Below are positions 1 to 8,901 of a stretch of 64,000 nucleotides of DNA, one piece after another. The notes below the pieces were generated by a model. That model was given only the letters and a program-made list of their open reading frames with translations. It was not told the DNA's origin and did not search any database. This DNA comes from Ensifer sp. USDA 6670. Its GTDB lineage: Bacteria; Pseudomonadota; Alphaproteobacteria; Rhizobiales; Rhizobiaceae. Both the position numbers and the translations under genes were made by a program. The DNA is taken from positions 310,001 to 374,000 of the forward strand of contig ATWE01000003.1 of the NCBI GenBank assembly GCA_000421085.1. Direction: 5' to 3'. Positions within the stretch are counted from its first letter, which is position 1; every line of letters begins with the position of its first letter.

Positions 1-498
1 AAATTGAGCTGGATGCCGCTTTCGCTCGCTTCGCTCTTCCTCGTGTGGTCGAAGCCGGTTGCCATGGCACCGGTCGTTGCGTGGTTCGCCTGGATCGGCC
101 TTGAGGTCGTCCCTCTCTTGCCGCTCGCTATGCTGGTCGGCGGCTGTTCTAAGGGGATCGGCGGGCCTGCCGGTCGGCTCATCGCGCTTCCGCCTTTGGC
201 GGCGCTCGGCCGGATCAGCTATGGCGTCTATCTTTTCCACGCAGTCGTGCTGGCCCTGGTCGTTCAAGCGCAGCCTTTCATTCCCGTCAATGTCTCAGAC
301 CAGGGGGCAGGGCGGTTTGTCGTTGCCGGCGCCCTGACCCTGATACTCGCCTCGGTTTCCTGGCTGTTCTTCGAAAAGCCGCTGAACGGACTGAAGCGCC
401 ACTTTCCCTATATTCGTCCCGACGGCGGAGCGGGGGCGGCAGCCGCTATCCCTGGCGCCAGTCGTGACGAAGCCTTGCAGCCCCAGAACCTTCGATAA
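1..498 (+). CDS. Acyltransferase family 3 membrane protein, 3' end only
   Basis: The reading frame is open from the first base and ends in TAA at 496-498, so only the last ~165 residues are present and the start lies outside the window. What is seen is a run of hydrophobic segments and the motif GRISYGVYLFH, which is typical of the late membrane helices of acyltransferase-3 (OafA/ExoH-like) proteins, followed by a short polar tail. The family transfers acetyl, succinyl or similar groups to sugars at the inner membrane. The next gene, a glycosyltransferase, starts 16 bases downstream on the same strand. With two glycosyltransferases and an exporter following, this protein probably decorates the surface glycan made by this group (inference). 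Confidence 0.8.
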   Translation, partial: KLSWMPLSLASLFLVWSKPVAMAPVVAWFAWIGLEVVPLLPLAMLVGGCSKGIGGPAGRLIALPPLAALGRISYGVYLFHAVVLALVVQAQPFIPVNVSDQGAGRFVVAGALTLILASVSWLFFEKPLNGLKRHFPYIRPDGGAGAAAAIPGASRDEALQPQNLR

Positions 499-514
499 GC
501 ACACGAGCCGAACC

Positions 515-1618
515 ATGCCGACGCCCCTCGTCTCCATCGTCCTGCCTGTCTACAATGCGGAGCCGTACATTGCCGCAGCTATCGAGAGCGTGTTGCGCCA
601 GGACTACGAGCGTCTGGAGGTAATCGCGATCGACGACGGGTCGACGGATCGGTCGCGGGACATTCTCGAACGATACCGCAAGAGCGACTCTCGCGTGTCC
701 ATCATCTCCCGTGAGAACCGCGGCCTCATAGCGACCCTGAATGAAGGCCTCGCGCTTGCAAAGGGCGAGCTCGTCGCGCGAATGGATGCCGACGACATCG
801 CTTATCCGTCGCGCCTGTCGCGGCAGGTCGCGTTGTTTTCCGCAGAGCCCCGGCTCGCCCTTTCCGGCACGGGCATCGACATGCTGATCGGCAATCGGAT
901 CATCCGCGGCAAGCCCAATCCCATTTACCGCCCGGGAAGCCTGCGAATCCTGTCGATATTTTTCACGATCTTCATGCATTCGACCGTGGTCTATAACCGG
1001 GACGTCATCCCGGAAGAGATGCTCCGCTACGACCCGAATTATGTGCATGCGGAAGATTTCGATCTCTTCAGGCGGATCGCGGATCGTTTCCCAGTCCACA
1101 TGATCGACGAGGCGCTGGTCGCCTATCGGATCCATGAGGATAGCGTGACCAGCAAGCACAAGCGGCAGATGCGCCGCACCCATTTGACCATCGTCGCCGA
1201 GAATCTGGCGCGGGACGCCCTTCTCGGAGATTCCGCGGCCCTCGAAGCGATCGGCGCCGCGGTAACGAGCGAGACGGTGGCACGTCTTGCCGACTGGGTC
1301 CTGACGCTCGAGCGCACGATTTCGGCTCAGCCGGGCGAGGTTCGGCGCGCCTATGAGGACGGCGCCCTTTGTTTCTTCTATTTTCTCTACCAGCTCATCG
1401 CCGACGAGGAGCAGCCCCGGCTAACCCATGAATTCCTGACGCGGACCGGGAAATGGGGTCTCATCCGCCGCCGCGAGCGATACGGGTTGCTTGCGGCCAC
1501 TCACTCACCCTGGTGCAGCCGGATTTCGCTCGCCGCAAGCAAGAGGGTGGATCGGCTTGCGCGCCACCTGCAGTCAGTGCCCGCCGCGACCGTGCTTCCC
1601 GGACATGGCTTGACCTGA
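515..1618 (+). CDS. Family 2 glycosyltransferase
   Basis: A 367-residue protein begins MPTPLVSIVLPVYNAE, the classic GT2 N-terminus. An upstream in-frame ATG at 464 would overlap the acyltransferase, so the start at 515 is preferred. The nucleotide-binding region has IDDGSTDRS, and the metal-binding DADD is near residue 91. Downstream is the HAEDFDLFRRI region, which matches the acceptor/catalytic-base segment of GT-A enzymes. It should transfer a sugar from a nucleotide donor on the cytoplasmic side of the membrane. The stop codon is one base before the ATG of the next gene, so the two are almost certainly co-transcribed and translationally coupled. The sugar and linkage cannot be told from the sequence. 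Confidence 0.88.
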   Translation: MPTPLVSIVLPVYNAEPYIAAAIESVLRQDYERLEVIAIDDGSTDRSRDILERYRKSDSRVSIISRENRGLIATLNEGLALAKGELVARMDADDIAYPSRLSRQVALFSAEPRLALSGTGIDMLIGNRIIRGKPNPIYRPGSLRILSIFFTIFMHSTVVYNRDVIPEEMLRYDPNYVHAEDFDLFRRIADRFPVHMIDEALVAYRIHEDSVTSKHKRQMRRTHLTIVAENLARDALLGDSAALEAIGAAVTSETVARLADWVLTLERTISAQPGEVRRAYEDGALCFFYFLYQLIADEEQPRLTHEFLTRTGKWGLIRRRERYGLLAATHSPWCSRISLAASKRVDRLARHLQSVPAATVLPGHGLT

Positions 1619-1619
1619 C

Positions 1620-2630
1620 ATGGCCGTCGAACAGCCCGCAAAAGCGCAGAATGCCGTGGCCGCTTCATTGTCCGAAGCGTTGGAGCCGTTCGCCAGCTTC
1701 ATCGTCTGCACGCGCAACCGCGTCCGGGCGCTTGGCGCCTCGATCCGATCGATCGAGACCGCATGCCATGCCCATGCGGCGATCAGGAGCGAACTCGTCG
1801 TCGTCGACAACGGCTCCACGGACAGTACCCCGGAAGAACTCGCACGCATGGCAACGGCCTCGACAATGCCGATCACGCTCGCCACCGAGCCTCGCCCCGG
1901 CCTCGCCGCGGCACGCAATACCGGAATGGCGCGAGCGCGGGGCCGGATTCTCGTATTCATCGACGACGACTGCGAGGTGGACAGGAACTATCTCGCCGAC
2001 CTCGAACGGCACTACGCCAACGGCGACGCGCGGGTCATCCGCGGAGGACGCGTGGAACTTGGCGATCCTGCCGACCTGCCGTTCACGATCAAGCGGTCGA
2101 AGGTCGCGGCACGTCTGACCCGCGATGTCCACCCCGGTGGCTTCGTGCTCGGCTGCAACATGACCATGCATCGCGACGTCGCGGCGAGCATCGGACCTTT
2201 CGACGAGCGCTTCGGCGCCGGCGCGCCGCTGAAAGCTGCGGAAGATACGGATTACCTGGTCCGGGCATTTCAGCTCGGCATCCCGGTCGAATACGTGCCG
2301 GACATGATCGTCCATCATCATCACGGCCGCCGTCTTCGTGAGGCGATCGAGGAACTGCATCGTAATTACAGCCTCGGCAATGGCGGGCTCTGTCTGAAGC
2401 ACCTCCTCGGCGCGCCTTGGCTTCTCAAGCATTTCGGCTGGACCGTCAGATCCGCATGCGGCGAGGCTTTTGGCGGCGCTCGCTTCGACCCAAAGCTGCA
2501 ACTGTCGCATTGGCCGATCGTTTCGATGAACATTGCCGGCGCCGCGCGCTTCGCGCGACTTGCCATGACGAAGCCGTCGCCGCCGACCGAACGGCGCCAG
2601 GCCGAACAAGCAGCACCGAAGCTCAGGTGA
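1620..2630 (+). CDS. Family 2 glycosyltransferase
   Basis: A 336-residue GT2 protein. It shows FIVCTRNRV at residues ~27-35, VVDNGSTDSTPEEL, and the metal-binding IDDDCEVD near residue 114. The later segment AEDTDYLVRAFQLGIPVEYVPDMIVHHHHGR is typical of GT-A enzymes that act on bacterial surface polysaccharides. It lies between another glycosyltransferase (1-base gap) and an MsbA-like exporter (9-base gap), so it is one gene of a four-gene transcription unit. In S. meliloti this arrangement flanks msbA2, an exporter reported to be needed for normal symbiosis with legumes. A role in making the exported glycan is inferred from that context; donor and acceptor are unknown. Confidence 0.88.
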   Translation: MAVEQPAKAQNAVAASLSEALEPFASFIVCTRNRVRALGASIRSIETACHAHAAIRSELVVVDNGSTDSTPEELARMATASTMPITLATEPRPGLAAARNTGMARARGRILVFIDDDCEVDRNYLADLERHYANGDARVIRGGRVELGDPADLPFTIKRSKVAARLTRDVHPGGFVLGCNMTMHRDVAASIGPFDERFGAGAPLKAAEDTDYLVRAFQLGIPVEYVPDMIVHHHHGRRLREAIEELHRNYSLGNGGLCLKHLLGAPWLLKHFGWTVRSACGEAFGGARFDPKLQLSHWPIVSMNIAGAARFARLAMTKPSPPTERRQAEQAAPKLR

Positions 2631-2639
2631 GGACCGCAG

Positions 2640-4433
2640 ATGCGTAGATTCCTATTGCCGGGACTTGAGGTCCTGCGCCGCGCGCTGGGGCGGCAAATGC
2701 GCCTGCTGCCGGCCGTCGTCACTCTCGGCCTCGCCAGTGCTGCGCTCGAAGGCGCCGGCATCGGCCTCATCATACCGATGCTGGGCATTATCGCCGGAGA
2801 TGGGCAGGCCAACGGCTTGAGCGGCATTTCCGCCTACTTTCAGGCGATAGGAGAGGGCTTGGGAGACGGTGAACGCCTGCTGGTCATTGCTGCCGCCGTG
2901 CTCGCGCTGATCGTGCTCAAGAATATCCTCGCCTTTGCCAACACGCTGCTCACGACCTTCATTTACGGCAAGGCCAGCCACGCCATCCGCAGCGCGCTTT
3001 CGGATCAGCTCCTGCGGATAGGATATCCGTTCTTCATGCAGCAAAGTCCCGGCCGTCTGCTCAACATCATCTCCAACGAGTCATGGCGCGCGTCCGACGC
3101 GATCCAGACGGTCCTTTCGTCTATCGTGCACGGCTCGGCGGCCGTCATCCTGCTCGCCTTTCTCTTGCTCATGTCCTGGCAGATGACGCTGTTCGTGGCG
3201 CTCGGTCTCGTCTTGGTCCAGCTTGCCCATGCAGCGCTCTCCGCAACGCTCAAGGGCCCAAGCCGCCATGTGACCTCCTTCAACAGCGAGCTTGCCGCCA
3301 GAATGCTGCATCTCGTTCATGCCGGAAGGTTGATCCGCGTGTTCGGCCAGGAAACACGCGAGAAGAATGCATTCGATTCCGCCTCCGACGCCGTTCGCCG
3401 GGCCGGCTTTGCGCTCCAGTCACGACAGGGGGCGCTGCCGCCGCTGACCGAAGTGCTGCACTCGGCGTTGTTTCTGGCCGTGGTCGTGAGCGCCTGGTCC
3501 ATCGGCGTCAGCTTTCCGGTGATCGTCGCCTTCGTCGTGCTGCTATATCGGCTGCAGCCGCATATGCGCGCTTTGCAGATGTCCTGGAGCCAGATTCAGG
3601 GCTGGAGCGGATCGCTCGAAGAGGTGCGATGGCTTCTCGACCCCTCCGACAAGCCGAAGCCTCCTCAGGGCAATGCACCGGTCGACGGCCTGCACGATGG
3701 CATGAGATTCGACCGGGTGACCTTCCGGTATCCCGGTTCCGAAGTGCGTCCCCTGGTGCTGCATTCCGCGAGCTTCGAAATCCGCAGCGGCCGTTCGACC
3801 GCAATCATCGGCCGTTCCGGCGCCGGAAAGACGACGATCGTCAATCTCCTCTGCCGTTTCGTCGAGCCGGATGAAGGCCGCATCCTCGTCGACGGCGTGC
3901 CGCTCGACGAGATCGATCCCGTTCAGTGGCGGCGCCAGATCGCGGTCGCCAGTCAGGACCTCGAATTGGTGGACGGCACCATCCTGGAAAACATCACCTA
4001 CGGTCAAAGCGCCACGCCTGCAGAAGCGGAACGCGCCGCGAAGCTGGCCGAAGCGCACGGCTTCATCGAGCAGCTGCCGCAGGGCTATGGGACTCTCGTC
4101 GGCTACAGGGGAGCAAGCCTCTCGGCAGGCCAACGCCAGCGCATCGCGCTTGCCAGAGCGCTGGTGCGCGATCCGGCGATCCTGATCCTCGACGAGGCGA
4201 CGAATGCGGTCGACGGCCTGTCGGAGGCGGCGATCGTCGAGACGCTGAGATCGAGGGCCGGCAGGCGCACGACGATCGTGATCAGCCATCACAGGAGCAC
4301 GATCTCGTTCTGCGACGACGTCGTGGTCCTCGGCTCCGGGCGCGTCAAGGGCCAGGCGGCACTGGCGGACGTCGCGTCGCTCAGCATGGACCAGCTCTAC
4401 GAGCACGAGACCGGCATGGGGGGCGGGGCGTAG
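2640..4433 (+). CDS. msbA2: MsbA-like ABC exporter (half-transporter)
   Basis: A 597-residue fused membrane-ATPase half transporter. About 330 N-terminal residues hold six hydrophobic helices, with a gap near residues 330-350 before the ATPase. The ATPase has Walker A GRSGAGKTT (~391-399), signature LSAGQRQRIALARAL (~494) and Walker B ILILDEATNAVD (~513-524). It should work as a homodimer flipping a lipid-linked glycan or glycolipid across the inner membrane. It follows two glycosyltransferases and an acyltransferase. From memory, the same neighbourhood on S. meliloti pSymB carries msbA2, whose loss disturbs nodule infection; the assignment to that gene rests on context and overall similarity, not on an alignment. 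The end of the gene faces the aldolase gene, with a repeat between. Confidence 0.82.
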   Translation: MRRFLLPGLEVLRRALGRQMRLLPAVVTLGLASAALEGAGIGLIIPMLGIIAGDGQANGLSGISAYFQAIGEGLGDGERLLVIAAAVLALIVLKNILAFANTLLTTFIYGKASHAIRSALSDQLLRIGYPFFMQQSPGRLLNIISNESWRASDAIQTVLSSIVHGSAAVILLAFLLLMSWQMTLFVALGLVLVQLAHAALSATLKGPSRHVTSFNSELAARMLHLVHAGRLIRVFGQETREKNAFDSASDAVRRAGFALQSRQGALPPLTEVLHSALFLAVVVSAWSIGVSFPVIVAFVVLLYRLQPHMRALQMSWSQIQGWSGSLEEVRWLLDPSDKPKPPQGNAPVDGLHDGMRFDRVTFRYPGSEVRPLVLHSASFEIRSGRSTAIIGRSGAGKTTIVNLLCRFVEPDEGRILVDGVPLDEIDPVQWRRQIAVASQDLELVDGTILENITYGQSATPAEAERAAKLAEAHGFIEQLPQGYGTLVGYRGASLSAGQRQRIALARALVRDPAILILDEATNAVDGLSEAAIVETLRSRAGRRTTIVISHHRSTISFCDDVVVLGSGRVKGQAALADVASLSMDQLYEHETGMGGGA

Positions 4434-4572
4434 GTTTGCGACACGCGCGCAGCTGCCGGATGCAGGGCACGCGGAGACCCAGCCGATTGTCCATTGGAGC
4501 CGGTTACGGGCGCGGCCTCATCCCACTGCATGCAAATCTCCGGCAACCGATGGAGGAGGCGGAGGGTCCCAC

Positions 4573-4622
4573 GAGTTCCCTTCGCCCCGCTTGCGGGGAG
4601 AAGGTGCAGGCAGGCGGATGAG
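4573..4622 (-). repeat. RIME-type palindromic intergenic repeat
   Basis: Between the convergent msbA2-like and aldolase genes lies a palindrome: CCCCGC (4584-4589) and GCGGGG (4592-4597), extended outward by CCTTC and GAAGG. On the minus strand it continues upstream as CCTCATCCGCCTGCCTGCA. The same string order (TCCGCCTGCC-GCACC then a CTCCCCGC palindrome) recurs at 11660-11720. This matches the rhizobial intergenic mosaic elements known from Sinorhizobium. It could also act as a bidirectional terminator for the two converging genes, although no T-tract is seen. Confidence 0.7.
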
Positions 4623-4639
4623 GGCCTCTAATCGGAAAA

Positions 4640-5680
4640 TTATGCGGCGTAGCGCTTGGCCATCTCCGGCAAACGCAGCACCCGGATCTTTGATGCCTGC
4701 CCGGCGGTGCCGAAGGCCTCGAAGCGCTCCCTGCAGACCTCGGTCATGTGGGCAATCGCCGGCTTCAGATAGTTGCGCGGATCGAAATTATCCGGATGCT
4801 CGATATGGTGCTTGCGGATTTCGCCGGTGAAGGCGAGGCGGAGATCCGTGTCGATATTGACCTTGCGCACACCGAGCGGAATGGCCTTCTGAATCTCGGA
4901 CACCGGAACACCCCAGGTCTTCTTCATCTTGCCGCCATAGGCGTTGAAGAGTTCCTGGAGATCGGCGGGGACGCTCGAGGAACCGTGCATCACGAGGTGC
5001 GTGTTCGGCAGACGCTTGTTGATCTTTGCGATCGTCTCGATCGAGAGGATCTCGCCGTCGGGTTCGCGGGTAAACTTGTATGCGCCGTGGCTGGTGCCGA
5101 TGGCGACCGCAAGAGCGTCGACGCCGGTCTTCGAGACGAAGTCGAAGGCCTGCTCGGGATCGGTCAGCAGTTCCTCGCGCGAGAGCTTGCCTTCAAATCC
5201 ATGTCCGTCCTCCTTGTCGCCGGCACCCGTTTCCAGATTGCCGAGGCAGCCGAGTTCCCCCTCGACGGAAACGCCGGCCGCATGGGCGATCTTCACGACT
5301 TCAGCGGTGACGGCGACATTATAGTCGTAGCTCGCGACGGTCTTGCCGTCCTTCTCCAGCGAGCCGTCCATCATCACGGAGGTGAAGCCGTTGGTGATCG
5401 CCGAGATGCAGGTCGACGGCTGGTCGCCATGGTCGAGGTGGAGGCAGACGGGAATATGCGGATATTCTTCCGCAGCGCCTAGGATCAGATGGCGCAGAAA
5501 CGCATCGCCGGCATAGGCCCGCGCGCCGCGGCTTGCCTGCAGGATGACAGGAGAGTCGGTCGCATCCGCGGCTCTCATGACGGCCTGGATATATTCGAGA
5601 TTGTTCACATTGAAGGCCGGCAGCGCGTAATCGTTCTCCGCCGCGTGGTCGAGCAGTTGCCGCAATGTGATCAATGCCAT
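4640..5680 (-). CDS. fba: Fructose-bisphosphate aldolase, class II
   Basis: A 346-residue zinc-dependent aldolase that interconverts fructose 1,6-bisphosphate and the two triose phosphates. The ATG at 5680 is chosen because a GGGAG ribosome site precedes it and the protein then starts [20 protein letters not shown], as the family does; a longer open frame to 5869 has no homology-like sequence. Seen motifs are HLDHGD (metal and catalytic region), [25 protein letters not shown] and the phosphate-binding NIDTDLR. It resembles the CbbA-type subfamily. It stands alone, convergent with msbA2 and divergent from the oppA gene. Its place on a chromid rather than in a Calvin or glycolytic operon suggests a supplementary aldolase (inference). 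Confidence 0.93.
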   Translation of the reverse strand: MALITLRQLLDHAAENDYALPAFNVNNLEYIQAVMRAADATDSPVILQASRGARAYAGDAFLRHLILGAAEEYPHIPVCLHLDHGDQPSTCISAITNGFTSVMMDGSLEKDGKTVASYDYNVAVTAEVVKIAHAAGVSVEGELGCLGNLETGAGDKEDGHGFEGKLSREELLTDPEQAFDFVSKTGVDALAVAIGTSHGAYKFTREPDGEILSIETIAKINKRLPNTHLVMHGSSSVPADLQELFNAYGGKMKKTWGVPVSEIQKAIPLGVRKVNIDTDLRLAFTGEIRKHHIEHPDNFDPRNYLKPAIAHMTEVCRERFEAFGTAGQASKIRVLRLPEMAKRYAA

Positions 5681-6327
5681 TCTTAACTCCCTGATGCTCC
5701 GCGCCACTCCAGGCGCCAGTTCAAGCGCACAATAATTCATGCGGGGCGTTTGGCAACCGGGCCGGCGGTCCTGCCGGTGGCTTGAAGGACGTGCGTCAGA
5801 CCAAATTGCTGTGGATGAGAAATCCCCCTGCCAGAAATCGCTACTTTCGCCCTCTGGTAGTGTTGCCAATCTCAGTTGTGCCCGCAGAGCAGCCGCGGAT
5901 TTCAGCGGCCGGCGGGAGGTTCGTTAAAGAACGCGGCGGCGTTCGGCATCCGCACGAGGGTGGAGCCGATTTGCAAAAAGATTGCAGCGATCCGGGCAAT
6001 TTTTTATGCATATTACGTAAAGTGCCGCTACAATTCATGAAGGTTGCATGACGGCTCTTTCGGAGCATTCTTCCGTAACGAAGCGCAACATGCCGAAGCG
6101 ATCTACAACGTTGCAGGTGGATCTCCGCGAACCGGGGCCGGTCGGAAGACCTGCGTCGCGAAAGGGCGCAAATCCGGCCGCAAACGCCTATGCAACCTGA
6201 GCGATTATTGCTGTTCTCGTTTTAAAGAGAAGGATGCAATTTTCCGGGCAGATCGCTTGCGTTCGCTGAAAATTTGCACTTCTCTCCTGCGATCAATGAA
6301 CCCAAAACGAGGGGAAGGAGAAGAAAA
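5681..6327. other. Divergent intergenic region, no gene seen
   Basis: This stretch separates the aldolase gene (minus) from oppA (plus) and shows no reading frame with coding character; a 98-codon frame at 6044-6340 runs across the promoter and ribosome site and is rejected. It contains an AT-rich block at about 5985-6040, a 16-base palindrome GAACGC-GGCG-GCGTTC at 5929-5944 that could be an activator site, and a -24/-12 promoter at 6246-6260 listed separately. A small RNA gene cannot be excluded. Confidence 0.6.
6246..6260 (+). promoter_or_regulatory. Sigma-54 (-24/-12) promoter for the opp operon
   Basis: The sequence GGGCAGATCGCTTGC carries GG at 6247-6248 and GC at 6259-6260, ten bases apart. 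It agrees with the TGGCACG-N4-TTGC consensus at the GG, CA and TTGC positions. Transcription would start near 6272, leaving a ~56-base leader before the oppA ATG at 6328. The promoter type fits the NtrC-class activator gene just past the end of the operon. Confidence 0.6.
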
Positions 6328-7926
6328 ATGGCTTCACTGAAACTCAATCTCAGGGCGGCTGCGCTCATAGGCTCGCTGCTCATCGGGGCAAGCCCCGCGC
6401 TCGCCGAGGCGGTACTTCACCGCGGCAATGCCGGCGAACCGCAGACGCTGGACCAGGCACACACTTCCATCAACATCGAGGAGTTCATCCTCAAGGACCT
6501 CTATGAAGGCCTGACGATTTACGATGCCGCGGGCAAGATCATTCCGGGCGCCGCCGAAACCTGGGAGCTTTCGGACGACGGTACCGTCTACACGTTCAAA
6601 CTGCGTGCCGATGCCAAGTGGTCGGACGGCTCGCCGGTGACGGCCGAGGATTTTGCCTTCTCCTTCCGCCGCGTGGAGGATCCGAAGACGGCAGCCGAAT
6701 ACGCCAACATCCTCTTCCCGATCAAGAACGCCGAAAAGGTCAACAAGGGCGAAGTGCCGGTCGACCAGCTCGGCGTAAAGGCCGTCGACGAAAAGACGCT
6801 GGAAGTGACCCTCGAACGGCCGACGCCGTTCTTCCTGGAACTGCTCGCACACCAGACGGCGCTTCCGGTCAGTAAGGCGAGCGTCGAAAAGAACGGCGCG
6901 GACTTCGTCAAACCGGGCGTGATGGTTTCGAATGGTGCGTTCAAGCTGACGGCGCATGTGCCGAACGACAGCCTGACCGTAGAGAAGAACACCAATTATT
7001 GGGATGCCGCCAACGTCAAGCTCGACAAGGTGATCTTCTATCCGATCGATGATCAGGCTGCCTCGGTCCGTCGTTTCGAAGCGAAGGAAATGGATCTCGC
7101 CTACAACTTCTCCGCCGACCAGATCGAGCGCCTGCGCACGTCCTATGGAGAGCAGGTGCACGTTTCGCCGACGCTTGCGACCTACTACTACGCTTTCGAT
7201 ACGCGCCAGGAGCCCTATAACGATGTCCGCGTCCGCCGGGCACTTTCGATGGCGGTCGACCGTGACTTCCTTGCCAAGGAAATCTACAGCGGTTCGCAGC
7301 TGCCGTCCTATTCGATGGTTCCGCCGGGCATCGAGAGCTACGGCGACCCCGCGAAGGCCGACTTTGCGGACATGTCGCAACTCGACCGCGAGGACAAGGC
7401 GATCGAGTTGATGAAGGAAGCTGGTTACGGCGAGGGCGGCAAGCCGCTCAACATCGAGATCCGCTACAACACCAACCCCAACCATGAGCGTGTCGCGACA
7501 GCGGTCGCCGACATGTGGAAGAACACCTTCGGCGCCAAGGTCTCGCTGGTGAATCTCGACGTGTCGTCGCACTATGCCTACCTGCAGGAGGGCGGCAAAT
7601 TCAACGTTGCGCGCGCCGGCTGGGTCGCCGATTACGCCGATGCCGAGAACTTCCTGGCGCTGAGCCTCAGCACCAACAAGACCTTCAACTATGGCCACTT
7701 CGAAAACGCCGAATTCGATGCGCTGATGAAGAAGTCCTATGAGGAACAGGATCCGGCGGCACGATCGAAGATCTTGCACGAGGCTGAGACTCTGCTGATG
7801 AAGGAACAGCCGATCGCGCCGTTCCTGACCCAGGCGGACCTCTGGCTCGTTTCGGAGCGGGTAAAGGGCTGGCAGGACAATGCGCCGAACGCGCATTTGA
7901 GCAAGTTCCTGAGCATCGCCGAGTAA
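6328..7926 (+). CDS. oppA: Peptide-type ABC transporter, periplasmic substrate-binding protein
   Basis: A 532-residue family-5 solute-binding protein. The ATG at 6328 follows a strong GGGGAAGGAG site and gives a clean Sec signal peptide: a Lys/Arg N-region, a hydrophobic core (residues ~9-23) and cleavage near SPALA-EA. An upstream in-frame ATG at 6274 would hide this signal. The mature part has the family pattern: EPQTLDQA, the YEGLTIYD stretch, the TFKLRADAKWSDGSPVTAEDFAFSFRR-type block at ~90-115, and VRRALSMAVDRDFL around residue 308. Closest in style to OppA/MppA of enterics, so it probably binds oligopeptides. First gene of an operon with the permeases and double ATPase. A perfect hairpin follows its stop codon. 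Confidence 0.9.
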   Translation: MASLKLNLRAAALIGSLLIGASPALAEAVLHRGNAGEPQTLDQAHTSINIEEFILKDLYEGLTIYDAAGKIIPGAAETWELSDDGTVYTFKLRADAKWSDGSPVTAEDFAFSFRRVEDPKTAAEYANILFPIKNAEKVNKGEVPVDQLGVKAVDEKTLEVTLERPTPFFLELLAHQTALPVSKASVEKNGADFVKPGVMVSNGAFKLTAHVPNDSLTVEKNTNYWDAANVKLDKVIFYPIDDQAASVRRFEAKEMDLAYNFSADQIERLRTSYGEQVHVSPTLATYYYAFDTRQEPYNDVRVRRALSMAVDRDFLAKEIYSGSQLPSYSMVPPGIESYGDPAKADFADMSQLDREDKAIELMKEAGYGEGGKPLNIEIRYNTNPNHERVATAVADMWKNTFGAKVSLVNLDVSSHYAYLQEGGKFNVARAGWVADYADAENFLALSLSTNKTFNYGHFENAEFDALMKKSYEEQDPAARSKILHEAETLLMKEQPIAPFLTQADLWLVSERVKGWQDNAPNAHLSKFLSIAE

Positions 7927-7932
7927 CGAACA

Positions 7933-7964
7933 GAGGCGACGCGCGGGCACCCGCGCGTCGCCTC
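7933..7964 (+). repeat. Perfect hairpin between oppA and oppB
   Basis: GAGGCGACGCGCGGG (7933-7947) is followed after two bases by its exact reverse complement (7950-7964). It has no T-tract, so it is not a classical terminator. In many binding-protein transporter operons such hairpins protect the first cistron's mRNA and lower permease expression; that role is inferred here. Confidence 0.75.
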
Positions 7965-7977
7965 CGGAGCCAAGTCC

Positions 7978-8901
7978 ATGATCTCCTTCATCCTTCGCCG
8001 GCTGGCGAGTGCGGTGCCGACGCTGTTCATCGTCGTCACCATATCCTTCTTTCTGATGCGTTTTGCCCCCGGCGGGCCCTTCAACCTCGAGCGTCCTCTC
8101 CCGCCCTCCACGATGGAGAACCTGATGAGGACCTATCACCTCGATCAGCCGCTCTGGCGCCAATACGCTACCTATCTCGGCAATGCGGTCACGGGCGACT
8201 TCGGTCCGAGCTACATCTACCATGACAACAATGTGGCGCAGCTGATCGGCAAAGGCCTGCCCTATTCGATGGAGCTCGGCTTCTACGCGCTGTTACTCGC
8301 GGTCTTCGGCGGCGTCATAACGGGAACGATCGCCGCTTTGCGGCAGAACAGCTTCCTGGATTTCGCGGTCATGTCGGTTTCCACGATCGGGGTCACCGTG
8401 CCGAACTTCGTCGTCGGTCCCGTGCTGACGCTCATTTTTGCGATCGTGCTCGCGTGGCTGCCCGCCGGCGGCTGGGGCGACGGTTCTCTCCGCTTCCTGA
8501 TCCTGCCGATGATCGCGCTCGCGCTCCCCCAGCTTGCAGTCTTCGCCAGGCTCACGCGCGGCTCTATGATCGAGGCGCTCAACACGGATCATATTCGCAC
8601 TGCGAAGGCCTATGGCCTGCCGTCCCGCGCCGTGGTCGTGACGCACGCAATGCGCGGTGCCATGCTGCCGGTCGTCTCCTATCTCGCTCCTTGCGCCGCC
8701 GCCCTCCTTACGGGCTCGGCCGTGGTGGAAACGATCTTCACGATTCCGGGCGTCGGGCGCTACTTCGTACTCGGAGCGATCAACCGCGACTATACGCTGG
8801 TAATGGGCACCGTGATCCTCATCGCCATCTTCGTCATCCTCTTCAATCTTCTGGTCGACATTCTCTACGGCCTGCTCGATCCGAGGGTTCGCCATGACTG
8901 A
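7978..8901 (+). CDS. oppB: Peptide-type ABC transporter permease, OppB/DppB family
   Basis: A 307-residue inner-membrane protein with an N-terminal helix (MISFILRRLASAVPTLFIVVTISFF) and about six membrane helices in all. The cytoplasmic coupling region with the pattern EALNTDHIRTAKAYGL near residue 200 is the EAA loop that contacts the ATPase. The end RDYTLVMGTVILIAIFVILFNLLVDILYGLLDPRVR is typical for OppB. A CGGAG ribosome site lies ahead of the ATG. The stop overlaps the start of oppC by eight bases, indicating coupled translation. It forms the pore as a heterodimer with OppC. Confidence 0.92.
   Translation: MISFILRRLASAVPTLFIVVTISFFLMRFAPGGPFNLERPLPPSTMENLMRTYHLDQPLWRQYATYLGNAVTGDFGPSYIYHDNNVAQLIGKGLPYSMELGFYALLLAVFGGVITGTIAALRQNSFLDFAVMSVSTIGVTVPNFVVGPVLTLIFAIVLAWLPAGGWGDGSLRFLILPMIALALPQLAVFARLTRGSMIEALNTDHIRTAKAYGLPSRAVVVTHAMRGAMLPVVSYLAPCAAALLTGSAVVETIFTIPGVGRYFVLGAINRDYTLVMGTVILIAIFVILFNLLVDILYGLLDPRVRHD

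Noticed and set aside
446-1183. Long minus-strand frame under the first glycosyltransferase
   Set aside because: It is an antisense shadow of a well-supported GT2 gene and has no ribosome site or recognisable motif.
6044-6340. 98-codon plus-strand frame before oppA
   Set aside because: It crosses the predicted promoter, leader and ribosome site of oppA and has no protein-like composition.
6334-8223. 629-codon minus-strand frame across oppA and the start of oppB
   Set aside because: A high-GC shadow frame opposite strongly supported transport genes.
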